Below, in pieces: positions 54,002 to 63,714 of a stretch of DNA of 64,000 nt (position 1 is the stretch's first letter; the number at the start of each line of letters is the position of its first letter). This stretch comes from Tribonema minus (taxonomy: Eukaryota; Sar; Xanthophyceae; Tribonematales; Tribonemataceae), in the NCBI GenBank assembly GCA_017506865.1, contig JAFCMP010000144.1, forward strand, positions 62,001-126,000, given 5' to 3'. Under the pieces are notes generated by a model. That model saw only the letters and a program-made list of their open reading frames with translations. It was not told the DNA's origin and ran no database searches. Both the position numbers and the translations under genes were made by a program.

Positions 54002-54313
54002 ATGGAGGACTGTGCGTTCTCCCTCGTCCCTCTTATGACCACCGCAAAGAAGGCCCGTGACGATGCCAAGCCCCTTCGCGATCAGCTGCTGAAGGCGATG
54101 GTGGACAGCAAGGTGAAGAGCATCTCAGCAGGAAATTCCAAGAAGATTGTAATTGTGGAAAGGCGTGCACGCAAAAACATCAGTGGCGCTAAAGTGGTTG
54201 CTATGGCCATTGAGGCACTGGGAGAGGACGCAGGCGAAATTCTCAAGCGGAAGTTCGAGGAGGCAAGGGGCGCACCGACGTCGAAAAAATCACTCAAAGT
54301 GCAGAATGACTAG
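54002..54313 (+). CDS. Small basic coiled protein (DUF5760-like?), copy 1
   Basis: 103 aa from ATG 54002. A helix with acidic and basic residues (AKPLRDQLLKAMVDSKVKSI) is followed by a short strand pair (SKKIVIVERRARKNIS) and a second helical segment (VVAMAIEALGEDAGEILKRK). The same order of helix, strands and helix is seen in the 150-aa protein at 61172-61624. Proteins of this shape are common and mostly uncharacterised in large DNA viruses. Identical copy at 59182. Confidence 0.65.
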   Translation: MEDCAFSLVPLMTTAKKARDDAKPLRDQLLKAMVDSKVKSISAGNSKKIVIVERRARKNISGAKVVAMAIEALGEDAGEILKRKFEEARGAPTSKKSLKVQND

Positions 54314-54464
54314 ATGTTTGCAAGCAAAAGCTCATGCGCATGGACGGTGGTTGAGATCTTCATCGTCATACGCACCTCGAGTCCATGCAGCATCACGCGT
54401 GGTCTGTGCTTACTGTGGCTTCAAAAAAATGTTTTGAGAAGACAACAGCGTCGGGTACAACATC

Positions 54465-55598
54465 ATGGGAGACATACCGGAGTCTCTGATGAGTGCCATT
54501 GCAAACAAGGACCGCATGAAGGAGGCCAACAGCGACCTTGACATACAACAAGTAGCGACTTTCGGAGCGGAGCCCGTTGAGATCGAGAGCTATGGGAGCG
54601 AGAGCGGTGACGACAACGGCGTTTATGACTTACAGGCTCCTCCTCCTGCAGCTGCGGACATATATCGCGTTCCAAGTGCGGTACCAGATGCCCCGCAACG
54701 CACTCCTTCGAGGAAACCGTCATTGGTGCCCCCTCACCGGGTGGAGTCAAGATATGAGGAAGCCGATAAGGAGCCGTCTCGAAGGCATCACAGCGGCAGA
54801 AGTAGGCGTGACCGCCACCGCCGCCGTCACAGGAAGCACGAATACAGTGACTCGGACTCCTCGGAGGGATCGTATCAAAAGCCCAAGCGCCTCGACTCTG
54901 AGAGTGGAGAAGATGAGAGTTACGAAGAGGAGGAAAGGGGCAGAAGCTACAAGCACGCTGACCCGGCGCGTGCTGCACATGAGGACGACATCAAGGCGTC
55001 CATGGCAGGATTTACAGAGTTCAGGGGGACAACGCAGAGGGAAACGGAGGAACAGGAGCGGATTGAGCTCCTGTACAGAATGCGACAGCTTGAGAAAGAT
55101 GGTTTCCCACCCTCGCAACGAGTTGTGCCGGCCACCAACCTAGACGAGATCAGGTACGAATTGTACCGGCAGACGCGTGAAGCAAACAAAGTCAGGGGGC
55201 TCAAGTGGCTGAGGCAACTGCTCGTGACCGCGGCTCGCTTCCTTGAGATCGCGAACCACAAGGTGAACCCGTTCGAGTTGAACCTCAAGGGGTTCAGCAG
55301 GAGTGTTGCGCTGAGCGTTGCAGATTATGATCAGCCACTGCTGGCGGTTCACAACCACTACAGTGGACGGGGAACTACCATGCACCCGATGTTACAGCTG
55401 GGGCTAACTCTCGGTGGTTCCGTCATCTTCCATCATGTCACCAACAGTAACGGCGAAGGTCGTACCTCTGCTCCGCCTTCTAATCCGATGCGGGCAGCAG
55501 CGCAGCAGGCTGGTTCCAATCCGTTTCAGACGATGGGTGGCGCACGCAGACGCCCTATGGCAGGCCCCCCGTCAGACACGGAGGAAGATGCCTCTTAA
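54465..55598 (+). CDS. DUF5767-like conserved giant-virus protein, copy 1
   Basis: 377 aa from ATG 54465. The N-terminal half is low-complexity, acidic and basic by turns (RRDRHRRRHRKHEYSDSDSS). The C-terminal half has the order typical of a conserved protein of Mimiviridae, Iridoviridae and relatives: LLYRMRQLEKDGFPPSQRVV, LDEIRYELYR, WLRQLLVTAARFLEIANHKV, PFELNLKGFSRSVALSVADY, and an apolar GSVIFHHVTNSNG near the end. I recognise this as DUF5767-like from memory of the pattern. Function is not established; a virion or assembly role is often supposed. Its end overlaps the convergent gene by 4 bases. Identical copy at 59645. Confidence 0.72.
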   Translation: MGDIPESLMSAIANKDRMKEANSDLDIQQVATFGAEPVEIESYGSESGDDNGVYDLQAPPPAAADIYRVPSAVPDAPQRTPSRKPSLVPPHRVESRYEEADKEPSRRHHSGRSRRDRHRRRHRKHEYSDSDSSEGSYQKPKRLDSESGEDESYEEEERGRSYKHADPARAAHEDDIKASMAGFTEFRGTTQRETEEQERIELLYRMRQLEKDGFPPSQRVVPATNLDEIRYELYRQTREANKVRGLKWLRQLLVTAARFLEIANHKVNPFELNLKGFSRSVALSVADYDQPLLAVHNHYSGRGTTMHPMLQLGLTLGGSVIFHHVTNSNGEGRTSAPPSNPMRAAAQQAGSNPFQTMGGARRRPMAGPPSDTEEDAS

Positions 55599-55960
55599 AA
55601 ACGCAGATTCGTAACTTCGTCGACGCCTCTGCGCCCGCATTGCACGGCGGGTATTGGCATCGCGCTGGAGTTGCTAAGGCGGGGCGCTGCTCTGAACGGT
55701 TTCCACACCGCGACGACGCGTGAAACAGCGTCACCAAATGTCTTCTCGTCTGCTGGCGTACCCCTGCCGACACTGGAGTAGAAAGCTGCTTTCATCGCAG
55801 TGTCGACGTCGGCACGTTGCGTTTGGACGTCCGGTGGACTCTCTGCAAGGCGCAGGGCGGACTCCCACACAGCGCCGGCTGATGATGCCCACTTTCGCCG
55901 CAAAAGTTGCGTAGAAATTGTCTCGCGCTCCTCCTCCTTGCCTCTCATTACTCGCCACAT
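55595..55960 (-). CDS. Unknown 121-aa protein, copy 1
   Basis: ATG 55960 (a GTG further upstream is discounted). The protein starts MWRVMRGKEEERETISTQLL, is basic and helical, and ends near RRGVDEVTNLRF. No family recognised. It converges with the DUF5767-like gene with a 4-base overlap. Identical copy at 60775-61140. Confidence 0.5.
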   Translation of the reverse strand: MWRVMRGKEEERETISTQLLRRKWASSAGAVWESALRLAESPPDVQTQRADVDTAMKAAFYSSVGRGTPADEKTFGDAVSRVVAVWKPFRAAPRLSNSSAMPIPAVQCGRRGVDEVTNLRF

Positions 55961-55991
55961 GCGACCGTTTCTCTGCAGCAAACAAAAAAAA

Positions 55992-56684
55992 CTATGATGC
56001 GCCACCTCTTTTCTTCACCCTCTTTATTCTCGTCCTCTTCCCAGCGTCCTTTGAGGCCGTGCATCGGGTAGCGGTCAACGCACGGTTGGGCTGAGCGCCA
56101 AGACCTAGAAGCGCGGCGGTCACGGACGTGGCCCTCTCCGCCGTGGTAAGGCGGACGGCTCGGGAAAGAGGGGTCTCTCCTTGAGCATTTAACTTGTCAA
56201 TGTCCACTCCTGCTGCTGCGAGTACCCGTATCATGGCAACGGCCCGCCTTCCGCAGTTGTCGTGCATGGCCAGCGTGATCAGGTCTCCGACACCGTTGGC
56301 TACGTCCACGCCGGCGCAGATGAGGATGAGAACTGAGTTGATGATGCCGCTGCGGACTGCGTAGGGCACTGCGGCGCCGTTGCGCACATCTGCACCATGC
56401 TCCACAAGTGCTAGCACCGTTGCTGGCAGTTTGAAGCTCGCAGCTGCAATGACCGCAGTGCAGTTTCCTGCCTGTGTGTTGGGATTGGCGCCAAGGCGCA
56501 GCAAAGCGCGAATGGAGTCCTCCCTGCGCAGCATGATGGCGCAGAACATGATTGGAAGCCCCGCAAAGGTGATGGCGTTCACTGATGCCCCCTTGCGCAG
56601 CAGCTCCCTGATCTGCGGTTTGTTCCTGTCTAGGATGGCTTGAAGCAGGTCCTCTCCTAGCTGGGTGGACAGGATGGATGTCAT
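55992..56684 (-). CDS. Chimeric ankyrin protein created by the tandem duplication
   Basis: 230 aa. The first 210 residues equal the N-terminal part of the ankyrin protein at 50578-51504, with about five repeats. The last 20 (SKDAGKRTRIKRVKKRGGAS) equal the C-terminus of the small basic protein at 61172-61624. The join is the duplication breakpoint at 56054/56055 and happens to be in frame. The product would carry a basic, possibly nuclear-targeting tail on a truncated ankyrin array. Whether it is expressed is unknown; it keeps the full ankyrin upstream region. Confidence 0.85.
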   Translation of the reverse strand: MTSILSTQLGEDLLQAILDRNKPQIRELLRKGASVNAITFAGLPIMFCAIMLRREDSIRALLRLGANPNTQAGNCTAVIAAASFKLPATVLALVEHGADVRNGAAVPYAVRSGIINSVLILICAGVDVANGVGDLITLAMHDNCGRRAVAMIRVLAAAGVDIDKLNAQGETPLSRAVRLTTAERATSVTAALLGLGAQPNRALTATRCTASKDAGKRTRIKRVKKRGGAS

Positions 56685-57361
56685 GCTGCCGTAGGAGCGT
56701 GTGAGAAGTGTGCGCAGTGAAGGCTGGTGTGCAACTGACACTCACACTGACACTTTACTTCCAAATTGAGAATTCCAAAAGGTCAGATATGAGATCTCAA
56801 GTAGGACTTTTTTCGACTTGGGACAAAATGTCGACTGGCTATCGACAAATATATTGGTGGCGGCGAACTTGCGCGTGAGGCAGCTCTGCCCTACCCTCGG
56901 ATTTGCAACTGCTCAACGTGTGCAACACCTGCAATCGAAGCATTTGCAGGACTCATCGAATCTTTGAAGCTCTGCTATTGCGCAGTCGACTAGACATGTA
57001 ACAGTCAACCAGGATGAACTGCAGACTATTGAATTCATTCAAGACTATCGAATTCAAGAAGTCTGGCACATATAAAAGGTTTAGCACGGAATGGCCTCAA
57101 CGTGACATGATGAAACCCTTGTTCTGAGGACATTCGGGGGACTTGGGCGAACATTCGGGGGACTTGGGCGAACTTCTGCGGGACTTGGGCGAACGTTTAA
57201 GGCGAACCTTGGGGCAAGCTTTCAGCAATGCACCGTTCATACATTTGGATGAGTTCGGAGAGTATTCGGTAGATTCAAGCAAGCATTCGAGCGATTCGTG
57301 TAAAACTCCGGGAAAGTCTGATGAACATTTGGGCACATTAATATCTCAACTGCTAGCGAAG

Positions 57362-58219
57362 ATGATTCGCACTCGAAGCAGCCGCAACCTCTCTGCTTTG
57401 CGATGCGAGAGAATACAGGAAGACACCAATCTCTTATCTGTGTTATCCTGCCGGGACTCATGGAAGATGATCGGAGCCGGCTCGCAGGGGCAGGTGTATG
57501 AGGCGACATGGCTCGGTGCCCCTGTTGCCGTAAAAGTCACATGGGATGACGGGACTGCAGAGGCAGAGGCGGCTGCGCATGAGAGCCTGCGACATCCCAA
57601 CATTGTGGCGCTATACTGTGCCAGTCCGAGGATGCTGATCATGGAACTCATGCGCGGGTCGCTTTCCGACTTCATTCGAGGCAGCCCCGAGCCGACTTCG
57701 ACAACGAAATGGAAAATGGTCGCCGATGTCTTGAGAGCGGTGAACTACCTTGACCACGCTGGTGCTGTGCACGGGGATATCAAGGTCGATAATGTTATGG
57801 TTGGCCACGATGCTCTACTGAAGCTTGGGGACTTTGGCTCGTGTCGCATCGATGGCGCTCCATCTCCTGAAGGATCTGCCACTGCAAAGTTTCTACCTGT
57901 GACACAGTGGTGCAAATTATCGCGGACTGCTTCTGAGGCGGCGTCAACAGATCGATATGCAGCTGCGTGTGTTGCGCTTTGTGTCATGAAGTGGGTTGAC
58001 GACCCCCTCGAAGCGTGCGGAGTCGAGTGGGCTGAACGCACGATCATGGAAGCGGAGGACAGAGACGCTGTCATCGGCGAAGTCATACGGCAAGCAACTC
58101 TTGGTGCGCGCGCAATTCTCAGCCAGATGCCACGTGCCGCGTACCACACGCTTTTTTCTATGTTTACTGCTGTCGACGACCAGAGAAGTATCGGCGATGC
58201 TCTGCATGCGCTGGTATAA
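57362..58219 (+). CDS. Protein kinase-like protein, copy 2
   Basis: Identical in deduced sequence to 52182-53039, with the same upstream 21-bp repeats and TATA-like word. Both copies keep all kinase residues, so gene dosage is doubled. Confidence 0.85.
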   Translation: MIRTRSSRNLSALRCERIQEDTNLLSVLSCRDSWKMIGAGSQGQVYEATWLGAPVAVKVTWDDGTAEAEAAAHESLRHPNIVALYCASPRMLIMELMRGSLSDFIRGSPEPTSTTKWKMVADVLRAVNYLDHAGAVHGDIKVDNVMVGHDALLKLGDFGSCRIDGAPSPEGSATAKFLPVTQWCKLSRTASEAASTDRYAAACVALCVMKWVDDPLEACGVEWAERTIMEAEDRDAVIGEVIRQATLGARAILSQMPRAAYHTLFSMFTAVDDQRSIGDALHALV

Positions 58220-59130
58220 TGCCAAAATTTTATATCCGCAGGGCAAACATGAATGTACTGACAGGCACAGGTCTGATATCCGGGCCGCACTTCATTGAAG
58301 AATACGTTGGCGGTGGGGGTGTGCACGTTTTCAACATAGGCGAGGAGCATACCAACCGCAATGCGTGCTGGCGAGACGGGCATGATATTGTGGACGTCAT
58401 GATGGCGTGCCTTGACGAAGGGCTCTGTCTGTACCTGGAGATGCCACCAAGGTTCGAGACGAGACGGCATGCAAGCGTTGAATGCCCTTCCAAGCCAGAC
58501 GATGCCCCTCGTGAGGACTTCCTCAATGACTTGAGGACCTGCTCGGTAGCGGCGCTGTCGAAAGGCCTACACGTAAAGTTTGTCGACCTTAGAGAGGCCG
58601 CAGGGCCGCTGCCGTTCACGAGAGAAGAGGAGGATTTCGTGGCACGCGAAAAGCAGAGGACTCTGCAGGGGGATCCGGGTGGCGCACACCGCAACATCAC
58701 CAACAGATTCCAGGCAGGCCTCACAAAGGTGAAGACTGGTGTCACGGCGGAATGCGACGAGTTCCTTTCAATTATAAACAATCAGGGCAGAGGGGATGTT
58801 GACCAGTATGTATGTTCCGAATGGAAGAAAAGGGTAACAGATTTGTGCAACGGAGTGGGCGATGCGCTACAGCTACCTTTCCCTCAATACGTCGACGAGA
58901 GCTTGAAGTGCTATCGCGCTGCTATGGACGACGCCATGAACCTGTACTGCGTGTGGTTGATTGCGCGGCACAGGGCTGGAAAGGTGCGAAATCCGCCTCC
59001 ACCTGCTGTTTTCTACGGAGGCAGCGCGCACTGTATAGTGCTGGCGAGGGACCTGAAAGCACTCGGTTTTCGACTCGTAGGTGGACACGCCGGGTCGTCT
59101 GCGCAGTCATGCATCCGTCGTCCGCGTTGA
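58219..59130 (+). CDS. GExH-motif protein, copy 2
   Basis: Identical to 53039-53950, including the TAATG overlap with the kinase stop. Confidence 0.6.
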   Translation: MPKFYIRRANMNVLTGTGLISGPHFIEEYVGGGGVHVFNIGEEHTNRNACWRDGHDIVDVMMACLDEGLCLYLEMPPRFETRRHASVECPSKPDDAPREDFLNDLRTCSVAALSKGLHVKFVDLREAAGPLPFTREEEDFVAREKQRTLQGDPGGAHRNITNRFQAGLTKVKTGVTAECDEFLSIINNQGRGDVDQYVCSEWKKRVTDLCNGVGDALQLPFPQYVDESLKCYRAAMDDAMNLYCVWLIARHRAGKVRNPPPPAVFYGGSAHCIVLARDLKALGFRLVGGHAGSSAQSCIRRPR

Positions 59131-59181
59131 ACCGCGTCCTACGGGCTCCTGACATTATGTTGTTCTGCACACAAAGTTGTC

Positions 59182-59493
59182 ATGGAGGACTGTGCGTTCT
59201 CCCTCGTCCCTCTTATGACCACCGCAAAGAAGGCCCGTGACGATGCCAAGCCCCTTCGCGATCAGCTGCTGAAGGCGATGGTGGACAGCAAGGTGAAGAG
59301 CATCTCAGCAGGAAATTCCAAGAAGATTGTAATTGTGGAAAGGCGTGCACGCAAAAACATCAGTGGCGCTAAAGTGGTTGCTATGGCCATTGAGGCACTG
59401 GGAGAGGACGCAGGCGAAATTCTCAAGCGGAAGTTCGAGGAGGCAAGGGGCGCACCGACGTCGAAAAAATCACTCAAAGTGCAGAATGACTAG
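59182..59493 (+). CDS. Small basic coiled protein, copy 2
   Basis: Identical to 54002-54313. Confidence 0.65.
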   Translation: MEDCAFSLVPLMTTAKKARDDAKPLRDQLLKAMVDSKVKSISAGNSKKIVIVERRARKNISGAKVVAMAIEALGEDAGEILKRKFEEARGAPTSKKSLKVQND

Positions 59494-59644
59494 ATGTTTG
59501 CAAGCAAAAGCTCATGCGCATGGACGGTGGTTGAGATCTTCATCGTCATACGCACCTCGAGTCCATGCAGCATCACGCGTGGTCTGTGCTTACTGTGGCT
59601 TCAAAAAAATGTTTTGAGAAGACAACAGCGTCGGGTACAACATC

Positions 59645-60778
59645 ATGGGAGACATACCGGAGTCTCTGATGAGTGCCATTGCAAACAAGGACCGCATGAA
59701 GGAGGCCAACAGCGACCTTGACATACAACAAGTAGCGACTTTCGGAGCGGAGCCCGTTGAGATCGAGAGCTATGGGAGCGAGAGCGGTGACGACAACGGC
59801 GTTTATGACTTACAGGCTCCTCCTCCTGCAGCTGCGGACATATATCGCGTTCCAAGTGCGGTACCAGATGCCCCGCAACGCACTCCTTCGAGGAAACCGT
59901 CATTGGTGCCCCCTCACCGGGTGGAGTCAAGATATGAGGAAGCCGATAAGGAGCCGTCTCGAAGGCATCACAGCGGCAGAAGTAGGCGTGACCGCCACCG
60001 CCGCCGTCACAGGAAGCACGAATACAGTGACTCGGACTCCTCGGAGGGATCGTATCAAAAGCCCAAGCGCCTCGACTCTGAGAGTGGAGAAGATGAGAGT
60101 TACGAAGAGGAGGAAAGGGGCAGAAGCTACAAGCACGCTGACCCGGCGCGTGCTGCACATGAGGACGACATCAAGGCGTCCATGGCAGGATTTACAGAGT
60201 TCAGGGGGACAACGCAGAGGGAAACGGAGGAACAGGAGCGGATTGAGCTCCTGTACAGAATGCGACAGCTTGAGAAAGATGGTTTCCCACCCTCGCAACG
60301 AGTTGTGCCGGCCACCAACCTAGACGAGATCAGGTACGAATTGTACCGGCAGACGCGTGAAGCAAACAAAGTCAGGGGGCTCAAGTGGCTGAGGCAACTG
60401 CTCGTGACCGCGGCTCGCTTCCTTGAGATCGCGAACCACAAGGTGAACCCGTTCGAGTTGAACCTCAAGGGGTTCAGCAGGAGTGTTGCGCTGAGCGTTG
60501 CAGATTATGATCAGCCACTGCTGGCGGTTCACAACCACTACAGTGGACGGGGAACTACCATGCACCCGATGTTACAGCTGGGGCTAACTCTCGGTGGTTC
60601 CGTCATCTTCCATCATGTCACCAACAGTAACGGCGAAGGTCGTACCTCTGCTCCGCCTTCTAATCCGATGCGGGCAGCAGCGCAGCAGGCTGGTTCCAAT
60701 CCGTTTCAGACGATGGGTGGCGCACGCAGACGCCCTATGGCAGGCCCCCCGTCAGACACGGAGGAAGATGCCTCTTAA
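59645..60778 (+). CDS. DUF5767-like conserved giant-virus protein, copy 2
   Basis: Identical to 54465-55598. Such conserved genes are normally single-copy in giant viruses, so this duplicate is unlikely to be old. Confidence 0.72.
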   Translation: MGDIPESLMSAIANKDRMKEANSDLDIQQVATFGAEPVEIESYGSESGDDNGVYDLQAPPPAAADIYRVPSAVPDAPQRTPSRKPSLVPPHRVESRYEEADKEPSRRHHSGRSRRDRHRRRHRKHEYSDSDSSEGSYQKPKRLDSESGEDESYEEEERGRSYKHADPARAAHEDDIKASMAGFTEFRGTTQRETEEQERIELLYRMRQLEKDGFPPSQRVVPATNLDEIRYELYRQTREANKVRGLKWLRQLLVTAARFLEIANHKVNPFELNLKGFSRSVALSVADYDQPLLAVHNHYSGRGTTMHPMLQLGLTLGGSVIFHHVTNSNGEGRTSAPPSNPMRAAAQQAGSNPFQTMGGARRRPMAGPPSDTEEDAS

Positions 60779-61140
60779 AAACGCAGATTCGTAACTTCGT
60801 CGACGCCTCTGCGCCCGCATTGCACGGCGGGTATTGGCATCGCGCTGGAGTTGCTAAGGCGGGGCGCTGCTCTGAACGGTTTCCACACCGCGACGACGCG
60901 TGAAACAGCGTCACCAAATGTCTTCTCGTCTGCTGGCGTACCCCTGCCGACACTGGAGTAGAAAGCTGCTTTCATCGCAGTGTCGACGTCGGCACGTTGC
61001 GTTTGGACGTCCGGTGGACTCTCTGCAAGGCGCAGGGCGGACTCCCACACAGCGCCGGCTGATGATGCCCACTTTCGCCGCAAAAGTTGCGTAGAAATTG
61101 TCTCGCGCTCCTCCTCCTTGCCTCTCATTACTCGCCACAT
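60775..61140 (-). CDS. Unknown 121-aa protein, copy 2
   Basis: Identical to 55595-55960; overlaps the end of the DUF5767-like copy by 4 bases. Confidence 0.5.
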   Translation of the reverse strand: MWRVMRGKEEERETISTQLLRRKWASSAGAVWESALRLAESPPDVQTQRADVDTAMKAAFYSSVGRGTPADEKTFGDAVSRVVAVWKPFRAAPRLSNSSAMPIPAVQCGRRGVDEVTNLRF

Positions 61141-61171
61141 GCGACCGTTTCTCTGCAGCAAACAAAAAAAA

Positions 61172-61624
61172 CTATGATGCGCCACCTCTTTTCTTCACCC
61201 TCTTTATTCTCGTCCTCTTCCCAGCGTCCTTTGAGCGCTCCATTTTTATTGCATCAAGCACTCTCTGAGGCGCGTCTGCCCTCCCAGGAAAGGCATTCAT
61301 GACAGCTCTGCGAATCACATCGATTGTCAGACTCTTCTGTGCAGCGGACACAGCCACTGTCAGATTGACCGTTCCCACATCGCACTTGCCATTCGCTGTC
61401 GCTTTAAGAGTCTCGATGAGAAACTCGCTGAGTGATGACTGTTCTTGCTTGAGCTCTTTGGTTCGAGCGGCCAGAGCCTCAAGTGCTTCGTCGATCGACA
61501 CGTACCTATTGGCAATTCTGTCAAACTTTTCCTTTTCGCTCTCTCGCTCTGGAGGCGGACGTTGGTGGTGGCGACGCGAAGACGGCAACGGCACTGGCAT
61601 GGGAGATGGGGCACGTGCAGACAT
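61172..61624 (-). CDS. Small basic coiled protein (150 aa), relative of the 103-aa protein
   Basis: ATG 61624. A Pro/Arg-rich N-terminus (PSPMPVPLPSSRRHHQRPPP) is followed by a helix (EALAARTKELKQEQSSLSEF), a strand pair (TVNLTVAVSAAQKSLTIDVI), a second helical segment ending AFPGRADAPQRVLDAIKMER, and a basic tail (KRTRIKRVKKRG). The helix-strand-helix order parallels the 103-aa protein at 54002, and resembles DUF5760-type proteins of large viruses. The basic tail may bind nucleic acid. It lies 28 bases downstream of the primase on the same strand, so it is probably co-transcribed. Confidence 0.7.
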   Translation of the reverse strand: MSARAPSPMPVPLPSSRRHHQRPPPERESEKEKFDRIANRYVSIDEALEALAARTKELKQEQSSLSEFLIETLKATANGKCDVGTVNLTVAVSAAQKSLTIDVIRRAVMNAFPGRADAPQRVLDAIKMERSKDAGKRTRIKRVKKRGGAS

Positions 61625-61652
61625 TGCATAATTGAAATGAGGAGAGATAATT

Positions 61653-63677
61653 TTACAAAAAGTGGTCCATTACGAAATCGTCGACATCGACGTCGTAGTC
61701 CGACGGTGCGCCCTCCGCTCGTCTCTTGCCGGCGACAGCAACTTCGCCTCCGTCGCGCACAGTGCGTGCTTCGCGTGCCAGACGGCGCCTGCCGATGCTG
61801 ACAATCGCCTTGAACTGCGCGCCCTTGTCCCTGCGTGAACAGAATGTGGCGGGGCGACTGAGGTACACGTCGAGGTACGACAGCGGGAGCCGTCCCGAGA
61901 CCCAAGCGTTCACCTCCTCGTCACTCACCGCCAGCGCCTTCTGCGCATAGGGGAACAGCGACGTATAGAGGAGGGCGGGGAAAGGAGTAGGCGGCGTGCA
62001 TGCGCCCTCGCACGACTTCCGCTTGACAGAGCGGCACTTCTGCACGGCCGTGCCGTCGGGGCGGAACTCGAAGTAGATGTGGTTGACGCTGTGATCGCCC
62101 TTGTACCCCTGACAGAACTGCGCGCCGGTGCCGCGCACTGCTGCAACCACGGTGTAGTAAGGACCGCCATCAGTGAACCCCGAGTACTTCTTCTTCACGG
62201 CCACGAGCTTGTAGACAGAGGCGACCAGGACGTTCGAGTATGCCGATCCCATCTCGCCGGAGCGAATGAAGTTCTCGATGGCGTTGTGGACCGCGCTGTC
62301 GTCATCGTCAATGACCTCCTTGATGAGCTTGCCGTCAATGGCCTCCGATGGCGGGCTGTACGCGGCACGTACGATGTTCTCGCGAGGCGTGTCGTCGTCG
62401 TCGTCGCCTTCCACCTCCATCATCTCGACAGGCGCGGCAGCAGGAGCGTGGACGGGCCATGTTATCCGCACAGGCGTCTCGCCATGAGGACGGCGAACGC
62501 TGCAGATATGCACTGCCACGACGGAATCCTCCATTTTCGCCTCCACCTCGCTGTCCCTCCCCCCATCCGCCCTGATGACCGCTATCGGCGAGTAGAAGCC
62601 GATGGACAAGTCAGGGACCTTGCCAACGCCCTGGCATCCCGTGCACGACTTGGAGTGCTTGCAGATGGTGTTATACCGGACTGCATTTTTTCGCATCTCG
62701 GGCGTCAGCGCCGTTGGCCTGACGTTGCTGACGTTGGCGGGGTTGATGGATGCGCACACGTGGATGCCGACGAGGTACATGGTGGCTGCCTTGGAATCGA
62801 GGCCGATATATTCGGCCAGGACCTTGCGAAGCGTGCTCTCCTCGCGCTTGAATGCCTTTCTGTCCTCGAACGTGCACACATCGCACTCCTTTGCCTTGTA
62901 GGAGCTGATCATGCGCAGCGAAGACATCTTGCGGTAGACTGACACGTCGATGACCTCGTCCCAGTTGAGGCCGTCGCCCCTCATGGCGTCGTACATGGCC
63001 GTCACGACGATGGCTCGAAGGCGCTGAGCATTGGGCTTCGTGACGAGCAGCCCGGGCCAGATGAGGTGTACGCCGACCTTCGCTCCGCTGACCTTGGAGG
63101 ATGAGTCTTCCTCGTCCGTCTTCTGCCGCTTCTCTGATTTCGCCTTCATCTTGGTGATGTGACGATAGGGAGCCGTCGTGACGACGAGGGTCGACGGCGA
63201 CATCGTGTCACGCACTTCCAAGGCAGCGCGTAGAGCAGCGCTGACGCTGGCGTTGACGGGATCAAGGGCCATGGACGCCTGCCTCTCGTTGTCATCAACG
63301 CACGCAGCGACAGCGCGCGCGGCGACCCTCGCCCACTCGAGCGCGATGTCGGGACGTACTTGCCCGGGGCTCGCGCCCTCGAAGAAGGCGTCGATGTCGA
63401 TGAAGAACGGAAAAGTTGGCGTGGTGACCTCTGTCATGCACAGTGCTGCGTTTCCCGCGTCCTTGCTGTATTCCAGCAGGAATTGCGTCTCCTTGTTTGC
63501 GGGCAGGCAGTATTTGCCTCCTACCAGTTTCAGGTGTGTGGCGCTGTTGCCAGGGGTGCAGCGCACATCTGCATAGTGCAGCTTCATGAAGCGATCCACA
63601 AAGTTCTTTGGCCCATGGTAGCTTGCTGCTGCCAGACTCCGGTGGCTCACAGGCGGCGCACTCCTACTCCTAAGCAT
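61653..63677 (-). CDS. Archaeo-eukaryotic primase (herpes/pox UL52-like)
   Basis: 674 aa from ATG 63677. The AEP catalytic pattern is present: FPFFIDIDAFF (Asp94, Asp96), GVHLIWPGL (His204) and, further on, a basic SSLRMISSYKAKECDVC. Near residues 560-580 is a Cys/His region (CRSVKRKSCEGACTPP) that recalls the zinc-binding end of UL52-type primases. No helicase P-loop is fused, so a separate helicase is expected elsewhere. It would make primers for viral DNA replication. This gene is the strongest replication marker in the window and supports a large DNA virus. The promoter-like motifs lie just upstream. Confidence 0.82.
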   Translation of the reverse strand: MLRSRSAPPVSHRSLAAASYHGPKNFVDRFMKLHYADVRCTPGNSATHLKLVGGKYCLPANKETQFLLEYSKDAGNAALCMTEVTTPTFPFFIDIDAFFEGASPGQVRPDIALEWARVAARAVAACVDDNERQASMALDPVNASVSAALRAALEVRDTMSPSTLVVTTAPYRHITKMKAKSEKRQKTDEEDSSSKVSGAKVGVHLIWPGLLVTKPNAQRLRAIVVTAMYDAMRGDGLNWDEVIDVSVYRKMSSLRMISSYKAKECDVCTFEDRKAFKREESTLRKVLAEYIGLDSKAATMYLVGIHVCASINPANVSNVRPTALTPEMRKNAVRYNTICKHSKSCTGCQGVGKVPDLSIGFYSPIAVIRADGGRDSEVEAKMEDSVVAVHICSVRRPHGETPVRITWPVHAPAAAPVEMMEVEGDDDDDTPRENIVRAAYSPPSEAIDGKLIKEVIDDDDSAVHNAIENFIRSGEMGSAYSNVLVASVYKLVAVKKKYSGFTDGGPYYTVVAAVRGTGAQFCQGYKGDHSVNHIYFEFRPDGTAVQKCRSVKRKSCEGACTPPTPFPALLYTSLFPYAQKALAVSDEEVNAWVSGRLPLSYLDVYLSRPATFCSRRDKGAQFKAIVSIGRRRLAREARTVRDGGEVAVAGKRRAEGAPSDYDVDVDDFVMDHFL

Positions 63678-63714
63678 CTCTCAGCAGTGATTGAGATTTT
63701 GTGAGGTTTGATAT

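Larger units (their letters stand above)
50875..56054. repeat. Tandem duplication, copy 1 (5,180 bp)
   Basis: Every base checked is identical at an offset of 5,180, and all genes inside have identical counterparts. The unit starts within the ankyrin gene and ends within the last 60 bases of the small basic protein gene whose full form is at 61172-61624. At the junction only one base (G) is shared, so the event looks like a microhomology or end-joining duplication and not transposition. Identity implies very recent origin, or an assembly artefact. Confidence 0.95.
56055..61234. repeat. Tandem duplication, copy 2 (5,180 bp)
   Basis: Directly abuts copy 1 in the same orientation. It continues on the right into the intact small basic protein gene and the primase, whereas copy 1 continues on the left into the intact ankyrin gene. 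This geometry gives the ancestral order: ankyrin, kinase, GExH protein, small basic protein, DUF5767-like, 121-aa protein, 150-aa protein, primase. Confidence 0.95.

Noticed and set aside
54577-55143. Arg/Ser-rich plus-strand frame inside the DUF5767-like gene
   Set aside because: It is an alternative frame over the low-complexity charged region, without independent support.
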